Made by a program: the position numbers and the translations under genes. Under the pieces are notes generated by a model. That model had not been told where the DNA came from, did no database searches, and saw nothing but the letters and a program-made list of their open reading frames with translations. Positions 15,200 through 23,498 of a stretch of 64,000 nt of DNA are shown piece by piece. The DNA lies in assembly GCF_042678185.1 (NCBI RefSeq), contig NZ_JBHUDQ010000001.1; one strand, 5' to 3'. The DNA comes from Ramlibacter ginsenosidimutans. GTDB lineage: Bacteria > Pseudomonadota > Gammaproteobacteria > Burkholderiales > Burkholderiaceae_C. Position 1 is the stretch's first letter, and each line of letters starts with the position of its first letter.

Positions 15200-15910
15200 C
15201 TACTTAATTAGGGACGGATCATCCGTGCGCCGGACCGGCCGTCCCGCCTGCCCCTTCACCACCCTGCGCTGGGTCCGGCGCTGCAGGTCGGCGACATAGT
15301 CGGGCTCGCCCAAGGCCCAGCCCCGCAGCGTCGCATCGGTGAGCGCTAGCTTGTCCGTTTCCCGGATGCCGGCGCGGACCAGTGACCCATACGCGACGTC
15401 ACGGGCAAAGGGCGTGTTGCCCAGCTCCCAATACAGCGGATGCGGCGTGATGAGCTTGTCCGTGCGCCGGCCGATGTAGTGCAGGTAGCTCGACCACGGG
15501 TAGTCCGCCGGATCCGCGACCATCCCGGCGCGCACCGGATTCAGGTCCATGTACACCATGCACGCGAGCAGGTAGCGCTCCGCCTGGATCAGCGTCGAGC
15601 GATAACGGCCTTCCCACAACGTCCCCGTGCGCGCCTGGCGCAGGTTGTAGTTGCGCACGTAGCGTCGCCCGACGGCCTGCATCATCTGCGGGATGCCGTC
15701 GGCCGTCTCGGGGGTGGCCAGCAGGTGGAAATGATTGCTCATGAGAACGTACGCGTGCACGGCAACCTGTTGCTTGCGCGCGTGTTCGTCGATGAGGTTC
15801 AGCAGCAGTTCGTAGTCGGCCGTCCCGCTGAAGATGGGCTGCCGGTTGTTGCCGCGCTGGATGATGTGATGCGGATAGCCCGGGATCGTCAACCGTGGAA
15901 GGCGCGCCAT
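15200..15910 (-). CDS. REP-associated tyrosine transposase (Y1/HUH family)
   Basis: A 236-residue Y1-type single-strand DNA transposase of the RAYT group. It starts MARLPRLTIPGYPHHIIQRG, a hallmark of the family. It has the HUH metal-binding motif in LMSNHFHLLATPE, and the putative catalytic Tyr in GRRYVRNYNLRQ, followed by TGTLWEGRYRSTLIQ and MDLNPVRAGM. It is not interrupted. The ATG at 15910 lies only 9 bp after the stop of the upstream methyltransferase gene, so it may be expressed from that transcript. RAYTs are thought to mobilise REP sequences; activity cannot be judged here. Confidence 0.93.
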   Translation of the reverse strand: MARLPRLTIPGYPHHIIQRGNNRQPIFSGTADYELLLNLIDEHARKQQVAVHAYVLMSNHFHLLATPETADGIPQMMQAVGRRYVRNYNLRQARTGTLWEGRYRSTLIQAERYLLACMVYMDLNPVRAGMVADPADYPWSSYLHYIGRRTDKLITPHPLYWELGNTPFARDVAYGSLVRAGIRETDKLALTDATLRGWALGEPDYVADLQRRTQRRVVKGQAGRPVRRTDDPSLIK

Positions 15911-15919
15911 CCCGGCATC

Positions 15920-16813
15920 TTAATTGGAATCTGACCCCATTTCCGCAGATTCTCCCTCGGTCGCTGCAAGCGCCGGCAGGCCGGGATAGCGCAGAGGCTC
16001 CAGCCCGCCCAGGCCGAACTCCGCGAGCAAGGCGCGCAGGCGCTGCGCCGCACTGCGCTTGCGCTGCCCGGTCCAGCGCGCCAGGATCAGCTCGTTCTTC
16101 ATCGAGTGCTCCCAGCCGACCAGTTCCGTCACCGTGACCTGGTAGCCCATGGCCTCCAGGTACAGGCAACGCAGCACGTTGGTGAGCTGGCTGCCCATCT
16201 CGCGCGTGTGCAGCGGGTGGCGCCAGAGCTCCGCGAGGGGCGTGCGCGCCAGGTCCAGCGCCTTGTGCTGCCGCAGCACGCTGGCGAGCTCCGCCTGGCA
16301 GCAAGGCACCAGCACCATGAAGCGCGCCTGCTTGCGCAAGCCGAAGGCGATCGCGTCGTCGGTCGCCGTGTCGCACGCATGCAGCGCCGTGACCATGTCG
16401 ATGCGCTCCGGCAGGCCCGCCGCATCGGCCGCATCGGCCGCGCTCAGGTGCAGGAAGCTCATGCGCTCGAAGCCGAGCCGTGCCGCGAGTTCGCGCGAGC
16501 GCGCTACCAGTTCGCTGCGCGTCTCGATGCCGTAGATGTGGCCCACGCCACGCGGCTGGAAGAAAAGGTCGTACAGGATGAATCCCAGGTACGACTTGCC
16601 CGCGCCGTGGTCGGCCAGCGTCGGATGCCCGGGCGCGGCGGGGATCTCGAGCAGCAGCTTCTCGATGAACTGCACGAGGTGATGCACCTGCTTGAGCTTG
16701 CGCCGCGCATCCTGGTTGATGCGTCCCTCGCGCGTGAGGATGTGCAGCTCCTTCAGCAGCTCGATCGACTGCCCGGGCTGCAGGCCGAGCTCCTCGCGGA
16801 CGTCCTTCTTCAT
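15920..16813 (-). CDS. SAM-dependent methyltransferase (Methyltransf_32-like), C-terminus replaced by RAYT repeat
   Basis: A 297-residue protein resembling the PF13679 methyltransferase group. The SAM-binding region is DHGAGKSYLGFILYDLF (about residues 64-80) followed by GIETRSELVARSREL. A later VTALHACDTATDDAIAFGL and VLVPCCQAEL pattern is typical of this group. The substrate is unknown. Its ATG overlaps the DUF1415 stop as ATGA. The last codons, ending MGSDSN, lie inside the RAYT inverted repeat, so the original C-terminus was probably a little different; the catalytic fold seems intact. Confidence 0.82.
   Translation of the reverse strand: MKKDVREELGLQPGQSIELLKELHILTREGRINQDARRKLKQVHHLVQFIEKLLLEIPAAPGHPTLADHGAGKSYLGFILYDLFFQPRGVGHIYGIETRSELVARSRELAARLGFERMSFLHLSAADAADAAGLPERIDMVTALHACDTATDDAIAFGLRKQARFMVLVPCCQAELASVLRQHKALDLARTPLAELWRHPLHTREMGSQLTNVLRCLYLEAMGYQVTVTELVGWEHSMKNELILARWTGQRKRSAAQRLRALLAEFGLGGLEPLRYPGLPALAATEGESAEMGSDSN
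15921..15941. repeat. Right inverted repeat of the RAYT element, supplying a host stop codon
   Basis: Reads TAATTGGAATCTGACCCC on the plus strand (15921-15938), the exact inverse of the left copy. Read on the minus strand, the methyltransferase gene enters it in frame and ends as Gly-Ser-Asp-Ser-Asn-stop, so the last five codons and two bases of the TAA come from the repeat. Confidence 0.85.
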
Positions 16814-17361
16814 CGCGAAGGCCCCACTTCGAGCGCATCCCAGCCGGCCTGCCCCAGTGCGCGCAGCCGCTCCATGTTCGCCTCGTAGATGGCGGAGGCA
16901 TCGGGAAAGGCTGCGACCGCGCGGTCGATGCTCGCTTCGCGCAGGAGGTGCAGCGTGGGCCAGGGCGAGCGGTTCGTGCAGTTGGTGACGTCCGCCTCGT
17001 CCGTTCCCGCGAACACGAAGCGCGGGTGGAAATGGGCGACCTGCACTTCGCCTTCTAGGCCGCGCTTGCGCAAGAGGCGCTCGGCCCGCGCCACCACATC
17101 GAGGAAGCCGAGGAAATCGTCCATGCCGCGGGGGATCACCAGCAGCGTCGTGTCGCGCTCGTCGGCGTCGCAGGCGAGCAGCGCATCCAGTTCCTGCGCG
17201 AACGCTTCCAGGATGCCTGCGGGATCGTCGCGCTCGGTCGCGGCGAAGTGCACCTGTCCCTTCACCAGCACAGCCTTCGCGAACGGGCAGAGGTTGAGGC
17301 CCACCACGGCACGCTCGAGCCAGCGGCGCGTGTCTTGCAGCGCAGGTTCCAGGTTCGTCAC
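16810..17361 (-). CDS. DUF1415 family protein
   Basis: A 183-residue cytoplasmic protein matching DUF1415, a family of unknown function common in Beta- and Gammaproteobacteria. Characteristic segments are VVGLNLCPFAKAVLVKGQV near the N-terminus, VAHFHPRFVFAGT in the middle and NRSPWPTLHLLREASIDRAV. The conserved Cys-Pro-Phe and His residues hint at metal or cofactor binding, but no activity is established. The start is GTG at 17361. It is translationally coupled to the methyltransferase downstream, so the two may act together. Confidence 0.88.
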   Translation of the reverse strand: MTNLEPALQDTRRWLERAVVGLNLCPFAKAVLVKGQVHFAATERDDPAGILEAFAQELDALLACDADERDTTLLVIPRGMDDFLGFLDVVARAERLLRKRGLEGEVQVAHFHPRFVFAGTDEADVTNCTNRSPWPTLHLLREASIDRAVAAFPDASAIYEANMERLRALGQAGWDALEVGPSR

Positions 17362-17370
17362 CGCCGGATT

Positions 17371-18597
17371 TTACGGGCGGGCCCGCGAGGCCGTCCGGGG
17401 ACCGGCAGGGTGACCCGCGAGGAAGCGGGAGATCGCGACTGCGATCACCATGCCGGTCGCCGCGAGCGATCCCGTCACCCACCAGATCACATGCCAGCCG
17501 CCGGCGCGCGCGGCGGCCCACGCTGCCAGCGGCGGTCCGACGAACTGGCCGAAGGCCGACAGTTGCTGCATCCAGCCGATGGTGGTCGAGACCGTGCTCT
17601 CGTCCGGCGCCACGCGCACGCCGATGGAAAACAGGGTGCCGGGCACGAGCCCGCCCACGGTGGAGAACAGCAGCACGCCCGCGTAGCGGATCGCGGCCAC
17701 CTGCACGCCGCCCTCGCCCCACTGGGCGAACGCGACGATGGCGCCAACCAGCATCGCGCCATAGCCGGTGAGGAGCAGCGCCGCGGCCGGGACGCGGCGT
17801 TGCAGCAAGCGGCCCGCACCGATGTTGCCTGCCATGTTGACGGCCGCCGCGAACGCAGTGGCGACGGCGGTGTAAGCGACAGGCAAACCAGCCTGCGCAT
17901 AGATGGTCGGCAGGAAACCCACCACCGCCAGCCACTGCGACGAGTAGACGGCGAAGGCCAGCGAAGCGAGCCAGGGTCCGCGCGAGCGGATCGTGCGAAC
18001 GATGCGCCGGCCCGGTGCAACCGACATCCCCGCGCGCACATCTCCCGACGCAGGGACAGCGATGAACAGGACGACGGCCATCACCAGCGAGAGCGTGGCC
18101 AGCAACCACCACCAGCCGGGCCAGCCCGTCAGCGCAATGAAGCCCGGACCGACGAGCAATGCCGCGGCCGTGCCGAAGGGCATGTACGCACCCCAGAGAC
18201 CCAGCATCGCGCTCAAGCGAGCGGGCTCGACGAGCCGGCGGATCAGGCCCGGCGCGGGAAGCGAGGCGAGCAGGAAGCCGACGCCTTCGGCTGCGCGCAA
18301 GGCCATGAGCGCCGCGGCCGAGTGCACGGCGCCTCCCGCGAAACTCGCGGCAGACAGGATCAGCAAGCCGAGCACCATCGTGCGGCGCGGTCCCAGCGAA
18401 TCCGCGGCCGCACCGATGGCGAGGCCCAGGGTCATGCCGGCGAGTTGCACGAGCGACAGCAGGAAGCCGGCCTGCACGAGGCCGATGTGCAGGGACTCGC
18501 GCAGCACGGGCAAGGCGGGCGGCAGCTTGCCGACATGCAGGGCCGCGCTGATGCCCGCGAGCACGACCACCAGCGCCGGATCGATCCTCCGCGTCAC
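17371..18597 (-). CDS. MFS transporter
   Basis: A 408-residue inner-membrane carrier with about twelve hydrophobic segments. Between helices 2 and 3 is the MFS loop IGAAADSLGPRRTMVLG, a form of the G-x-x-x-D-R motif. The sequence resembles the CynX/NimT-like or general MFS_1 group, but the substrate cannot be named. The start is GTG at 18597 and the gene begins 22 bp after dgt, with DUF1415 9 bp downstream, consistent with read-through from the aro-dgt operon. Confidence 0.88.
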   Translation of the reverse strand: MTRRIDPALVVVLAGISAALHVGKLPPALPVLRESLHIGLVQAGFLLSLVQLAGMTLGLAIGAAADSLGPRRTMVLGLLILSAASFAGGAVHSAAALMALRAAEGVGFLLASLPAPGLIRRLVEPARLSAMLGLWGAYMPFGTAAALLVGPGFIALTGWPGWWWLLATLSLVMAVVLFIAVPASGDVRAGMSVAPGRRIVRTIRSRGPWLASLAFAVYSSQWLAVVGFLPTIYAQAGLPVAYTAVATAFAAAVNMAGNIGAGRLLQRRVPAAALLLTGYGAMLVGAIVAFAQWGEGGVQVAAIRYAGVLLFSTVGGLVPGTLFSIGVRVAPDESTVSTTIGWMQQLSAFGQFVGPPLAAWAAARAGGWHVIWWVTGSLAATGMVIAVAISRFLAGHPAGPRTASRARP

Positions 18598-18619
18598 CGC
18601 ACGAAACTCCGCATCCGGT

Positions 18620-19759
18620 TCATGCCGACGGCACCAGCAGCCTGCGGCCGGTCAGCCGCTCGTGCTCGCGCATCGCGTAGCGGTCCGTCATGCCGGCGAT
18701 GTAGTCGGCCACCGCGCGCTGCGTGTCACTGCGCGCGGTGAAGCCGGCCTGCATTTCCTGCGGCTGCTGTACATAGCACGCAAACAACTCGCGCACGACC
18801 TGCTGCGCCTGCAGCGTCGTCTCGCTCACGCGCGGATGCCGGTACAGGTCACGGAACAGGAACTGCTTCAATGCCGCCGATTCCGTGCGCATGGGGTCGC
18901 TGAAGCACACCATCGCCTGCTGCATGCGCACGTCGTCCACGCTGTTCACTCCGGCGTCGGCGAGTCGCTGCCGGGTCGCCGCCATCACGTCGTAGACCAG
19001 CGCACTCAGCATCCGGCGGATCGCTTCATAGAGCAGCCGCCGCCCTTGCAGTTGCGGATGTTCGTGCAGCGCTTCGCGGTGGTAGCGCCCGAACAGCGGC
19101 ACCTGCGCCACCTGCTCCAGCGTGATCAGTCCCGAGCGAACGCCATCGTCGATGTCATGCGCGTTGTAGGCGATCTCGTCGGCGAGGTTGCACAGCTGCG
19201 CCTCCAGGCCAGGCTGCGTGCGGTCCAGGAAGCGCCGGCCGACGCCGCCCGGTTCCTGCCGCTCGAGCCGCTCCGCGTTGGCGCGCGAGCAGTGCTTGAG
19301 GATGCCTTCGCGCGTTTCGAAGCACAGGTTCAGGCCGTCGAAGTCCGGATAGCGCTCCTCCAGGCTGTCCACCACGCGCAGGCTCTGCAGGTTGTGCTCG
19401 AAGCCCCCGTGCTGCGCCATGCAGTCATTCAGCGCGTCCTGCCCTGCGTGGCCGAAGGGCGTGTGGCCCAGGTCGTGCGCGAGCGCGATCGCCTCCACCA
19501 GGTCTTCGTTGAGCTGGAGCGGCCGCGCGATGGAGCGCGCCAGTTGCGCGACCTCGATCGAATGCGTCAGGCGCGTGCGGAACAGGTCCCCTTCGTGGTT
19601 CAGGAAGACCTGCGTCTTGTAGACCAGCCGGCGGAACGCAGTGGAGTGCACGATGCGGTCGCGATCGCGCTGGAAGTCGTTGCGCGTGGGCGCAGGCGCT
19701 TCGGGTCGTCGGCGGCCGCGGCTGCGCCCTGCATCGCAGGCATACGGGGCGAGGCTCAT
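18620..19759 (-). CDS. dgt: dGTPase-like HD-domain triphosphohydrolase
   Basis: A 379-residue HD-domain protein of the deoxyguanosinetriphosphate triphosphohydrolase-like family, which hydrolyses dNTPs to deoxynucleoside and triphosphate. Visible metal ligands are His in RTRLTHSIEVAQLARS and His-Asp in AIALAHDLGHTPFGHAG. The N-terminus has RNDFQRDRDRIVHSTAFRRL, and LADEIAYNAHDIDDG supplies the last Asp. The order aroK-aroB-dgt is common in Betaproteobacteria. The ATG at 19759 follows the aroB stop by 6 bp. Confidence 0.94.
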   Translation of the reverse strand: MSLAPYACDAGRSRGRRRPEAPAPTRNDFQRDRDRIVHSTAFRRLVYKTQVFLNHEGDLFRTRLTHSIEVAQLARSIARPLQLNEDLVEAIALAHDLGHTPFGHAGQDALNDCMAQHGGFEHNLQSLRVVDSLEERYPDFDGLNLCFETREGILKHCSRANAERLERQEPGGVGRRFLDRTQPGLEAQLCNLADEIAYNAHDIDDGVRSGLITLEQVAQVPLFGRYHREALHEHPQLQGRRLLYEAIRRMLSALVYDVMAATRQRLADAGVNSVDDVRMQQAMVCFSDPMRTESAALKQFLFRDLYRHPRVSETTLQAQQVVRELFACYVQQPQEMQAGFTARSDTQRAVADYIAGMTDRYAMREHERLTGRRLLVPSA

Positions 19760-19765
19760 GGCGCG

Positions 19766-20866
19766 TCAGCGGGTGCAGTCGGCCAGCACCTGCCGCACCA
19801 GCGCATCGGGGGCGCCGCGCACGCCCGCCCGGCCCGGACCTTCCAGCACGACGAAGCGGATCTCGCCGGCTTCGGCCTTCTTGTCCACGCGCATGAGTTC
19901 GAGGTAGCGCTCGGCGCCGAGCGCCGGGCCCACCGTGGGCAGTCCCGCGCGCGCGATCAGGTCCGTCACGCGCTGCGCAAACGCTTCGTCGATCAGTCCC
20001 AGGCGCCGCGACAGCTGCAAGGCCATCACCATGCCGCAACCGACCGCCTCGCCGTGCAGCCATTCGCCATAGCCCAGGCCGGCCTCGATCGCATGACCGA
20101 AGGTGTGGCCGAAATTGAGGATGGCCCGCAGCCCCGACTCGCGCTCGTCCTGGCCGACCACGTCGGCCTTGATCTCGCAGCTGCGGCGCACCGCGTGTGC
20201 CAGCGCATCGACATCGCGTCGCAGCAGCGCGGCGATGTTCGCCTCGATCCAGTCCAGGAAGGCCAGGTCCGCGATCGGACCGTACTTGATCACCTCCGCG
20301 AGGCCCGCGCTCAGCTCGCGATCGGGCAAGGTGCGCAGGGTGTCGAGGTCGCAGACCACGCGCGCCGGCTGGTAGAACGCGCCGATCATGTTCTTGCCGA
20401 GCGGATGGTTGATCGCGGTCTTGCCGCCGACCGAGGAGTCCACCTGCGCCAGCAAGGTGGTGGGCACCTGCACGAAGGGAACACCGCGCATGTAGCTCGC
20501 CGCGGCGAAGCCGGTGATGTCGCCGACCACCCCGCCGCCAAGCGCGAACAGCACCGTCTTGCGATCGCAGCCATGCGCCAGCAGGGCGTCGAAGATCCGG
20601 TTGAGCGTGGTCCAGTCCTTGTGCTCTTCGCCGTCGGGCAGCACGACCTCGTGCACGGAGCGGTAGCGGGTACCGAGCGCTGCGCGCAGCCGCGCCGCAT
20701 ACAGGGGCGCGACCGTGGTGTTGGTGACGATCAGGGCTGCTGCCGCGGCAGGCAGCCCGTCCCAGGTCGCGGCCTGCGCGAGCAGGCCAGGGGCGATCAG
20801 GATGTCGTAGCTGCGATCCCCCAGCGCGATGCGCACCTGCCGGGGAACTTGCATGGAGGGGGGCAT
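19766..20866 (-). CDS. aroB: 3-dehydroquinate synthase
   Basis: Second enzyme of the shikimate pathway, converting DAHP to 3-dehydroquinate with NAD and Zn. The 366 residues show the NAD site ALGGGVVGDITGFAAASYMRG, QVPTTLLAQVDSSVGGKTAIN, and the metal His residues in NFGHTFGHAIE and GEAVGCGM. The start is ATG at 20866, or ATG 20854 four codons later; the former lies within a perfect 14-bp palindrome (20859-20872). aroK ends 10 bp upstream, an operon arrangement seen widely. Confidence 0.97.
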   Translation of the reverse strand: MPPSMQVPRQVRIALGDRSYDILIAPGLLAQAATWDGLPAAAAALIVTNTTVAPLYAARLRAALGTRYRSVHEVVLPDGEEHKDWTTLNRIFDALLAHGCDRKTVLFALGGGVVGDITGFAAASYMRGVPFVQVPTTLLAQVDSSVGGKTAINHPLGKNMIGAFYQPARVVCDLDTLRTLPDRELSAGLAEVIKYGPIADLAFLDWIEANIAALLRRDVDALAHAVRRSCEIKADVVGQDERESGLRAILNFGHTFGHAIEAGLGYGEWLHGEAVGCGMVMALQLSRRLGLIDEAFAQRVTDLIARAGLPTVGPALGAERYLELMRVDKKAEAGEIRFVVLEGPGRAGVRGAPDALVRQVLADCTR

Positions 20867-20876
20867 GCCCCCGAGT

Positions 20877-21404
20877 TTAAGCGCGCGGGGGGAGCGCCCC
20901 GGCCAGCTCCAGCTGCATCACGATCATGTTCACCAGCGTCGGCACGGAGGGGCGGCCGGTCTCGATCTGGAAGTGCGCCGTCTCGCGGTACAGCGGGTCG
21001 CGTTCGGCGTGCAGCGCGCGCAGCCTGGCCATCGGGTCGGCGACCTGCAGCAGCGGCCGCTGGGTGTCGTGGCGCACGCGCCGGTACAGCTCCTCGGGGG
21101 ACGAACGCAGGTAGATCACCTTGCCGCCCTGCCGCAGCGCCTCGCGCGTGCCGGGCCGCAGCACCGACCCACCTCCGGTAGCCACCACCGCGGACGGCCC
21201 CTGGGCCAACTCGCGCAACACCTGCTCCTCGACGTCGCGGAAGGCGGGCTCGCCTTCGCGGGCGAAGTACTCGCGGATGCTGCAGCCCAGGCGCTGCTCA
21301 ATCAGGTGGTCGGAGTCGAAGAAGGGCAGCCCGAGCCGCCTGGCGAGCTGGCGCCCGACAGTGGATTTACCACTGCCGGGCATGCCGACGAGGGACAGGA
21401 TCAA
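20877..21404 (-). CDS. aroK: Shikimate kinase
   Basis: Phosphorylates shikimate at O3. The 175 residues carry Walker A GMPGSGKSTVGRQLA (about residues 7-21), the shikimate-binding FFDSDHLIEQRLG with its Asp, VATGGGSVL with the conserved Gly-Gly-Gly, and the lid RPLLQV. The start is a TTG at 21404; the usual N-terminus of the family (hydrophobic ILSLVG) begins at once after it, and no ATG fits. It lies 15 bp downstream of pilQ, linking pilus genes to the aro genes. Confidence 0.95.
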   Translation of the reverse strand: MILSLVGMPGSGKSTVGRQLARRLGLPFFDSDHLIEQRLGCSIREYFAREGEPAFRDVEEQVLRELAQGPSAVVATGGGSVLRPGTREALRQGGKVIYLRSSPEELYRRVRHDTQRPLLQVADPMARLRALHAERDPLYRETAHFQIETGRPSVPTLVNMIVMQLELAGALPPRA

Positions 21405-21419
21405 GTCACCACGCGAGGC

Positions 21420-23498
21420 TCAGCGCAGGGCGGCACCCAGCTTGTCGGCCACCACCTTGGGGGTGATGAAGACCAGCAGCTCGGTCTTCTTGGTCGAGCG
21501 GTCGCGGTACTTGAACAGGTTGCCCGCGACGGGGATGTCACCCAGAACCGGCACGCGTGACTCGTTCGAGGCATCGTCGAGCGTGAAGATGCCGCCGATC
21601 ACCACCGTCCCGCCGTTGTCGACCAGCACCTGCGTCTTGATGTGCTTGGTGTCGATCGCGACGCCCGCGGCGGTCGTCTCGCCGCGGCTGTCCTTGTTGA
21701 TGTCCAGGTCCAGGATGATGTTGCCCTCGGGCGTGATCTGCGGCGTCACTTCCAGCTTCAGCGTCGCGCGCCGGAAGGACACCGAGGTGGCGCCGCTGGA
21801 GGTCGCCTGCTGGTACGGGAACTCCGTGCCCTGCTCGATCAGCGCCTTGGTCTTGTCGGCGGTGACGATGCGCGGGCTGGACACCAGGCGGCCCTTGCCG
21901 TCGGCCTCCAGGGCGGACAGCTCCAGGTTCAGGAAGCGGGTCAGCGAGGAGTTGAAGATCGACACGCCCAGGGTGGCGGCGGGGAAGCCGCCGGCGCCCT
22001 GCGAGGGCAGGTTCACGAAGGGCAGGTCGCTCGTCGCGCCCGTGTTCTTCTGGGCCACCGCCGTATCGTAGGAGTTGGACACGACGCCGCGGCCGCCGCC
22101 GCCGACGCCGAAGGACGGGAAGCCGGCGCCCAGCTTCACGCCAAGGGAGTTGCCGAAGCTGTCCTGCGCCTCCACGATGCGTGCCTCGATCAGCACCTGC
22201 GGCACCGCGATGTCCAGGCGCGCGACCAGTTGCTGCACCTCCTCCAGCTTGGACGGCACGTCGGTCACGAAGAGCTGGTTGGTGCGCGGCTCGGCGATGG
22301 CGCTGCCGCGCGAGCTCAGGATGCGCGAGGAGCCCGTGCCGGTCAGCTGCACCGCGATGTCGGCGGCCTTCGTGTAATTCATCTGGAAGGCCTGCGTGCG
22401 CACCGGCTCCAGGCTCTGGATCGCGGCGTTGGACTCGAGCTCCAGCTTCTCCTTGGCGGCGATTTCATCCTTGGGCGCGATCCACAGCACGTTGCCCGAA
22501 CGGCGCATGCCCAGGCCCTTGGCCTGCAGGATGATGTCCAGCGCCTGGTCCCACGGCACGTCCTTCAGGCGCAGCGTGACGGCGCCCGTGACGGAGTCCG
22601 AAGTGACGATGTTGAAGTTGGTGAAGTCCGCGATCACCTGCAGCAGCGAACGCACTTCGATGTTCTGGAAGTTCAGCGACAGCTTCTCGCCGGTGTAGCC
22701 CGGGCCCTGGCTGAGCTTGTTCGGGTCCTGCTTCTGCTGCCGCACTTCGACCACGAACTGCGTGTCCGACTGGTAGGCGCTGTGTTCCCAGGCGCCGCGC
22801 GGCTCGATCACCATGCGCACGCGGTCACCCTGCTGCGTGGTGGTGACGGTCTGGATCGGCGTGCCGAAGTCGGTCACGTCCATGCGGCGACGCAGGCCCT
22901 CGGGCAGCGAAGACTTCAGGAAGTCGACGACCAGCGTCTGGCCCTGCTGCCGGATGTCCACGCCCACCTGGTTGGTCGGCAGGTCCACGATCACGCGGCC
23001 GGAGCCGTCGGGACCGCGGCGGAAATCCAGGTCCTTCAGCGGCTGCATCTCGCGGTTGCGGCTCTCGGCGAACGGAGTCTGCGCCGCTGCGGCCTGCGCC
23101 GTCTGCGCCACGGGGTCCAGCGACACCAGCAGCGCCTTGCCATCGAGCTGCAGCTTGTAGTTGGTGGGCGTCTTCAGGTTCAGCACCACGCGCGACCGGT
23201 CGGAGCCCTGCACCACGTTGACCGAGCGCAGGTTGCCGACGTTCATCTCCACCGCGTTGCGCCCCATGCTGTTGGAGGCGCCGGGGACGTCCAGCGCGAT
23301 GCGCGCCGGCGACTGCGTGACGAAGCCGGTCGGCAGCGACGTCAGGGGTTCGGAAAACTCGACGCGCACCACTTCCTGCCCGCCCTGCAGCGAACCGGTG
23401 ATGTTCTCCACTGCAGGCGCCGCATGCACCCAGGCCGAAGCCAGGGTGGCCGCAGCCGCCAGGAGGGCTCGCCAACTCCACATATTTGTTTTCATCAT
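21420..23498 (-). CDS. pilQ: Type IV pilus secretin PilQ
   Basis: Outer-membrane secretin through which the type IV pilus extends; 692 residues. A signal peptide is present (MMKTNMWSWRALLAAAATLA, cleavage after HAA). Two AMIN-like domains bind peptidoglycan (about 30-290). The STN/N0 domain holds LSLNFQNIEVRSLLQVIADF, then an N1 domain and the secretin barrel, with VPVLGDIPVAGNLFKYR near the end. The ATG at 23498 overlaps the pilP stop as ATGA; the frame continues upstream without a signal-like sequence. Confidence 0.96.
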   Translation of the reverse strand: MMKTNMWSWRALLAAAATLASAWVHAAPAVENITGSLQGGQEVVRVEFSEPLTSLPTGFVTQSPARIALDVPGASNSMGRNAVEMNVGNLRSVNVVQGSDRSRVVLNLKTPTNYKLQLDGKALLVSLDPVAQTAQAAAAQTPFAESRNREMQPLKDLDFRRGPDGSGRVIVDLPTNQVGVDIRQQGQTLVVDFLKSSLPEGLRRRMDVTDFGTPIQTVTTTQQGDRVRMVIEPRGAWEHSAYQSDTQFVVEVRQQKQDPNKLSQGPGYTGEKLSLNFQNIEVRSLLQVIADFTNFNIVTSDSVTGAVTLRLKDVPWDQALDIILQAKGLGMRRSGNVLWIAPKDEIAAKEKLELESNAAIQSLEPVRTQAFQMNYTKAADIAVQLTGTGSSRILSSRGSAIAEPRTNQLFVTDVPSKLEEVQQLVARLDIAVPQVLIEARIVEAQDSFGNSLGVKLGAGFPSFGVGGGGRGVVSNSYDTAVAQKNTGATSDLPFVNLPSQGAGGFPAATLGVSIFNSSLTRFLNLELSALEADGKGRLVSSPRIVTADKTKALIEQGTEFPYQQATSSGATSVSFRRATLKLEVTPQITPEGNIILDLDINKDSRGETTAAGVAIDTKHIKTQVLVDNGGTVVIGGIFTLDDASNESRVPVLGDIPVAGNLFKYRDRSTKKTELLVFITPKVVADKLGAALR

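Larger units (their letters stand above)
15156..15941. mobile_element. RAYT element: Y1 transposase flanked by inverted REP-like repeats
   Basis: A unit of about 786 bp: a REP-associated tyrosine transposase gene flanked by inverted copies of an 18-bp sequence (GGGGTCAGATTCCAATTA on the left, its exact reverse complement on the right). RAYTs are known to be single-copy, domesticated relatives of IS200/IS605 transposases that sit among REP sequences. The unit lies between the end of a methyltransferase gene and gltB. No target duplication is expected for this family and none was identified. Confidence 0.85.

Noticed and set aside
17920..18112. Upstream extension of the methyltransferase gene to 18112
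   Set aside because: That stretch is a shadow of the MFS transporter and DUF1415 genes; the ATG at 16813 overlapping the DUF1415 stop gives the natural start.
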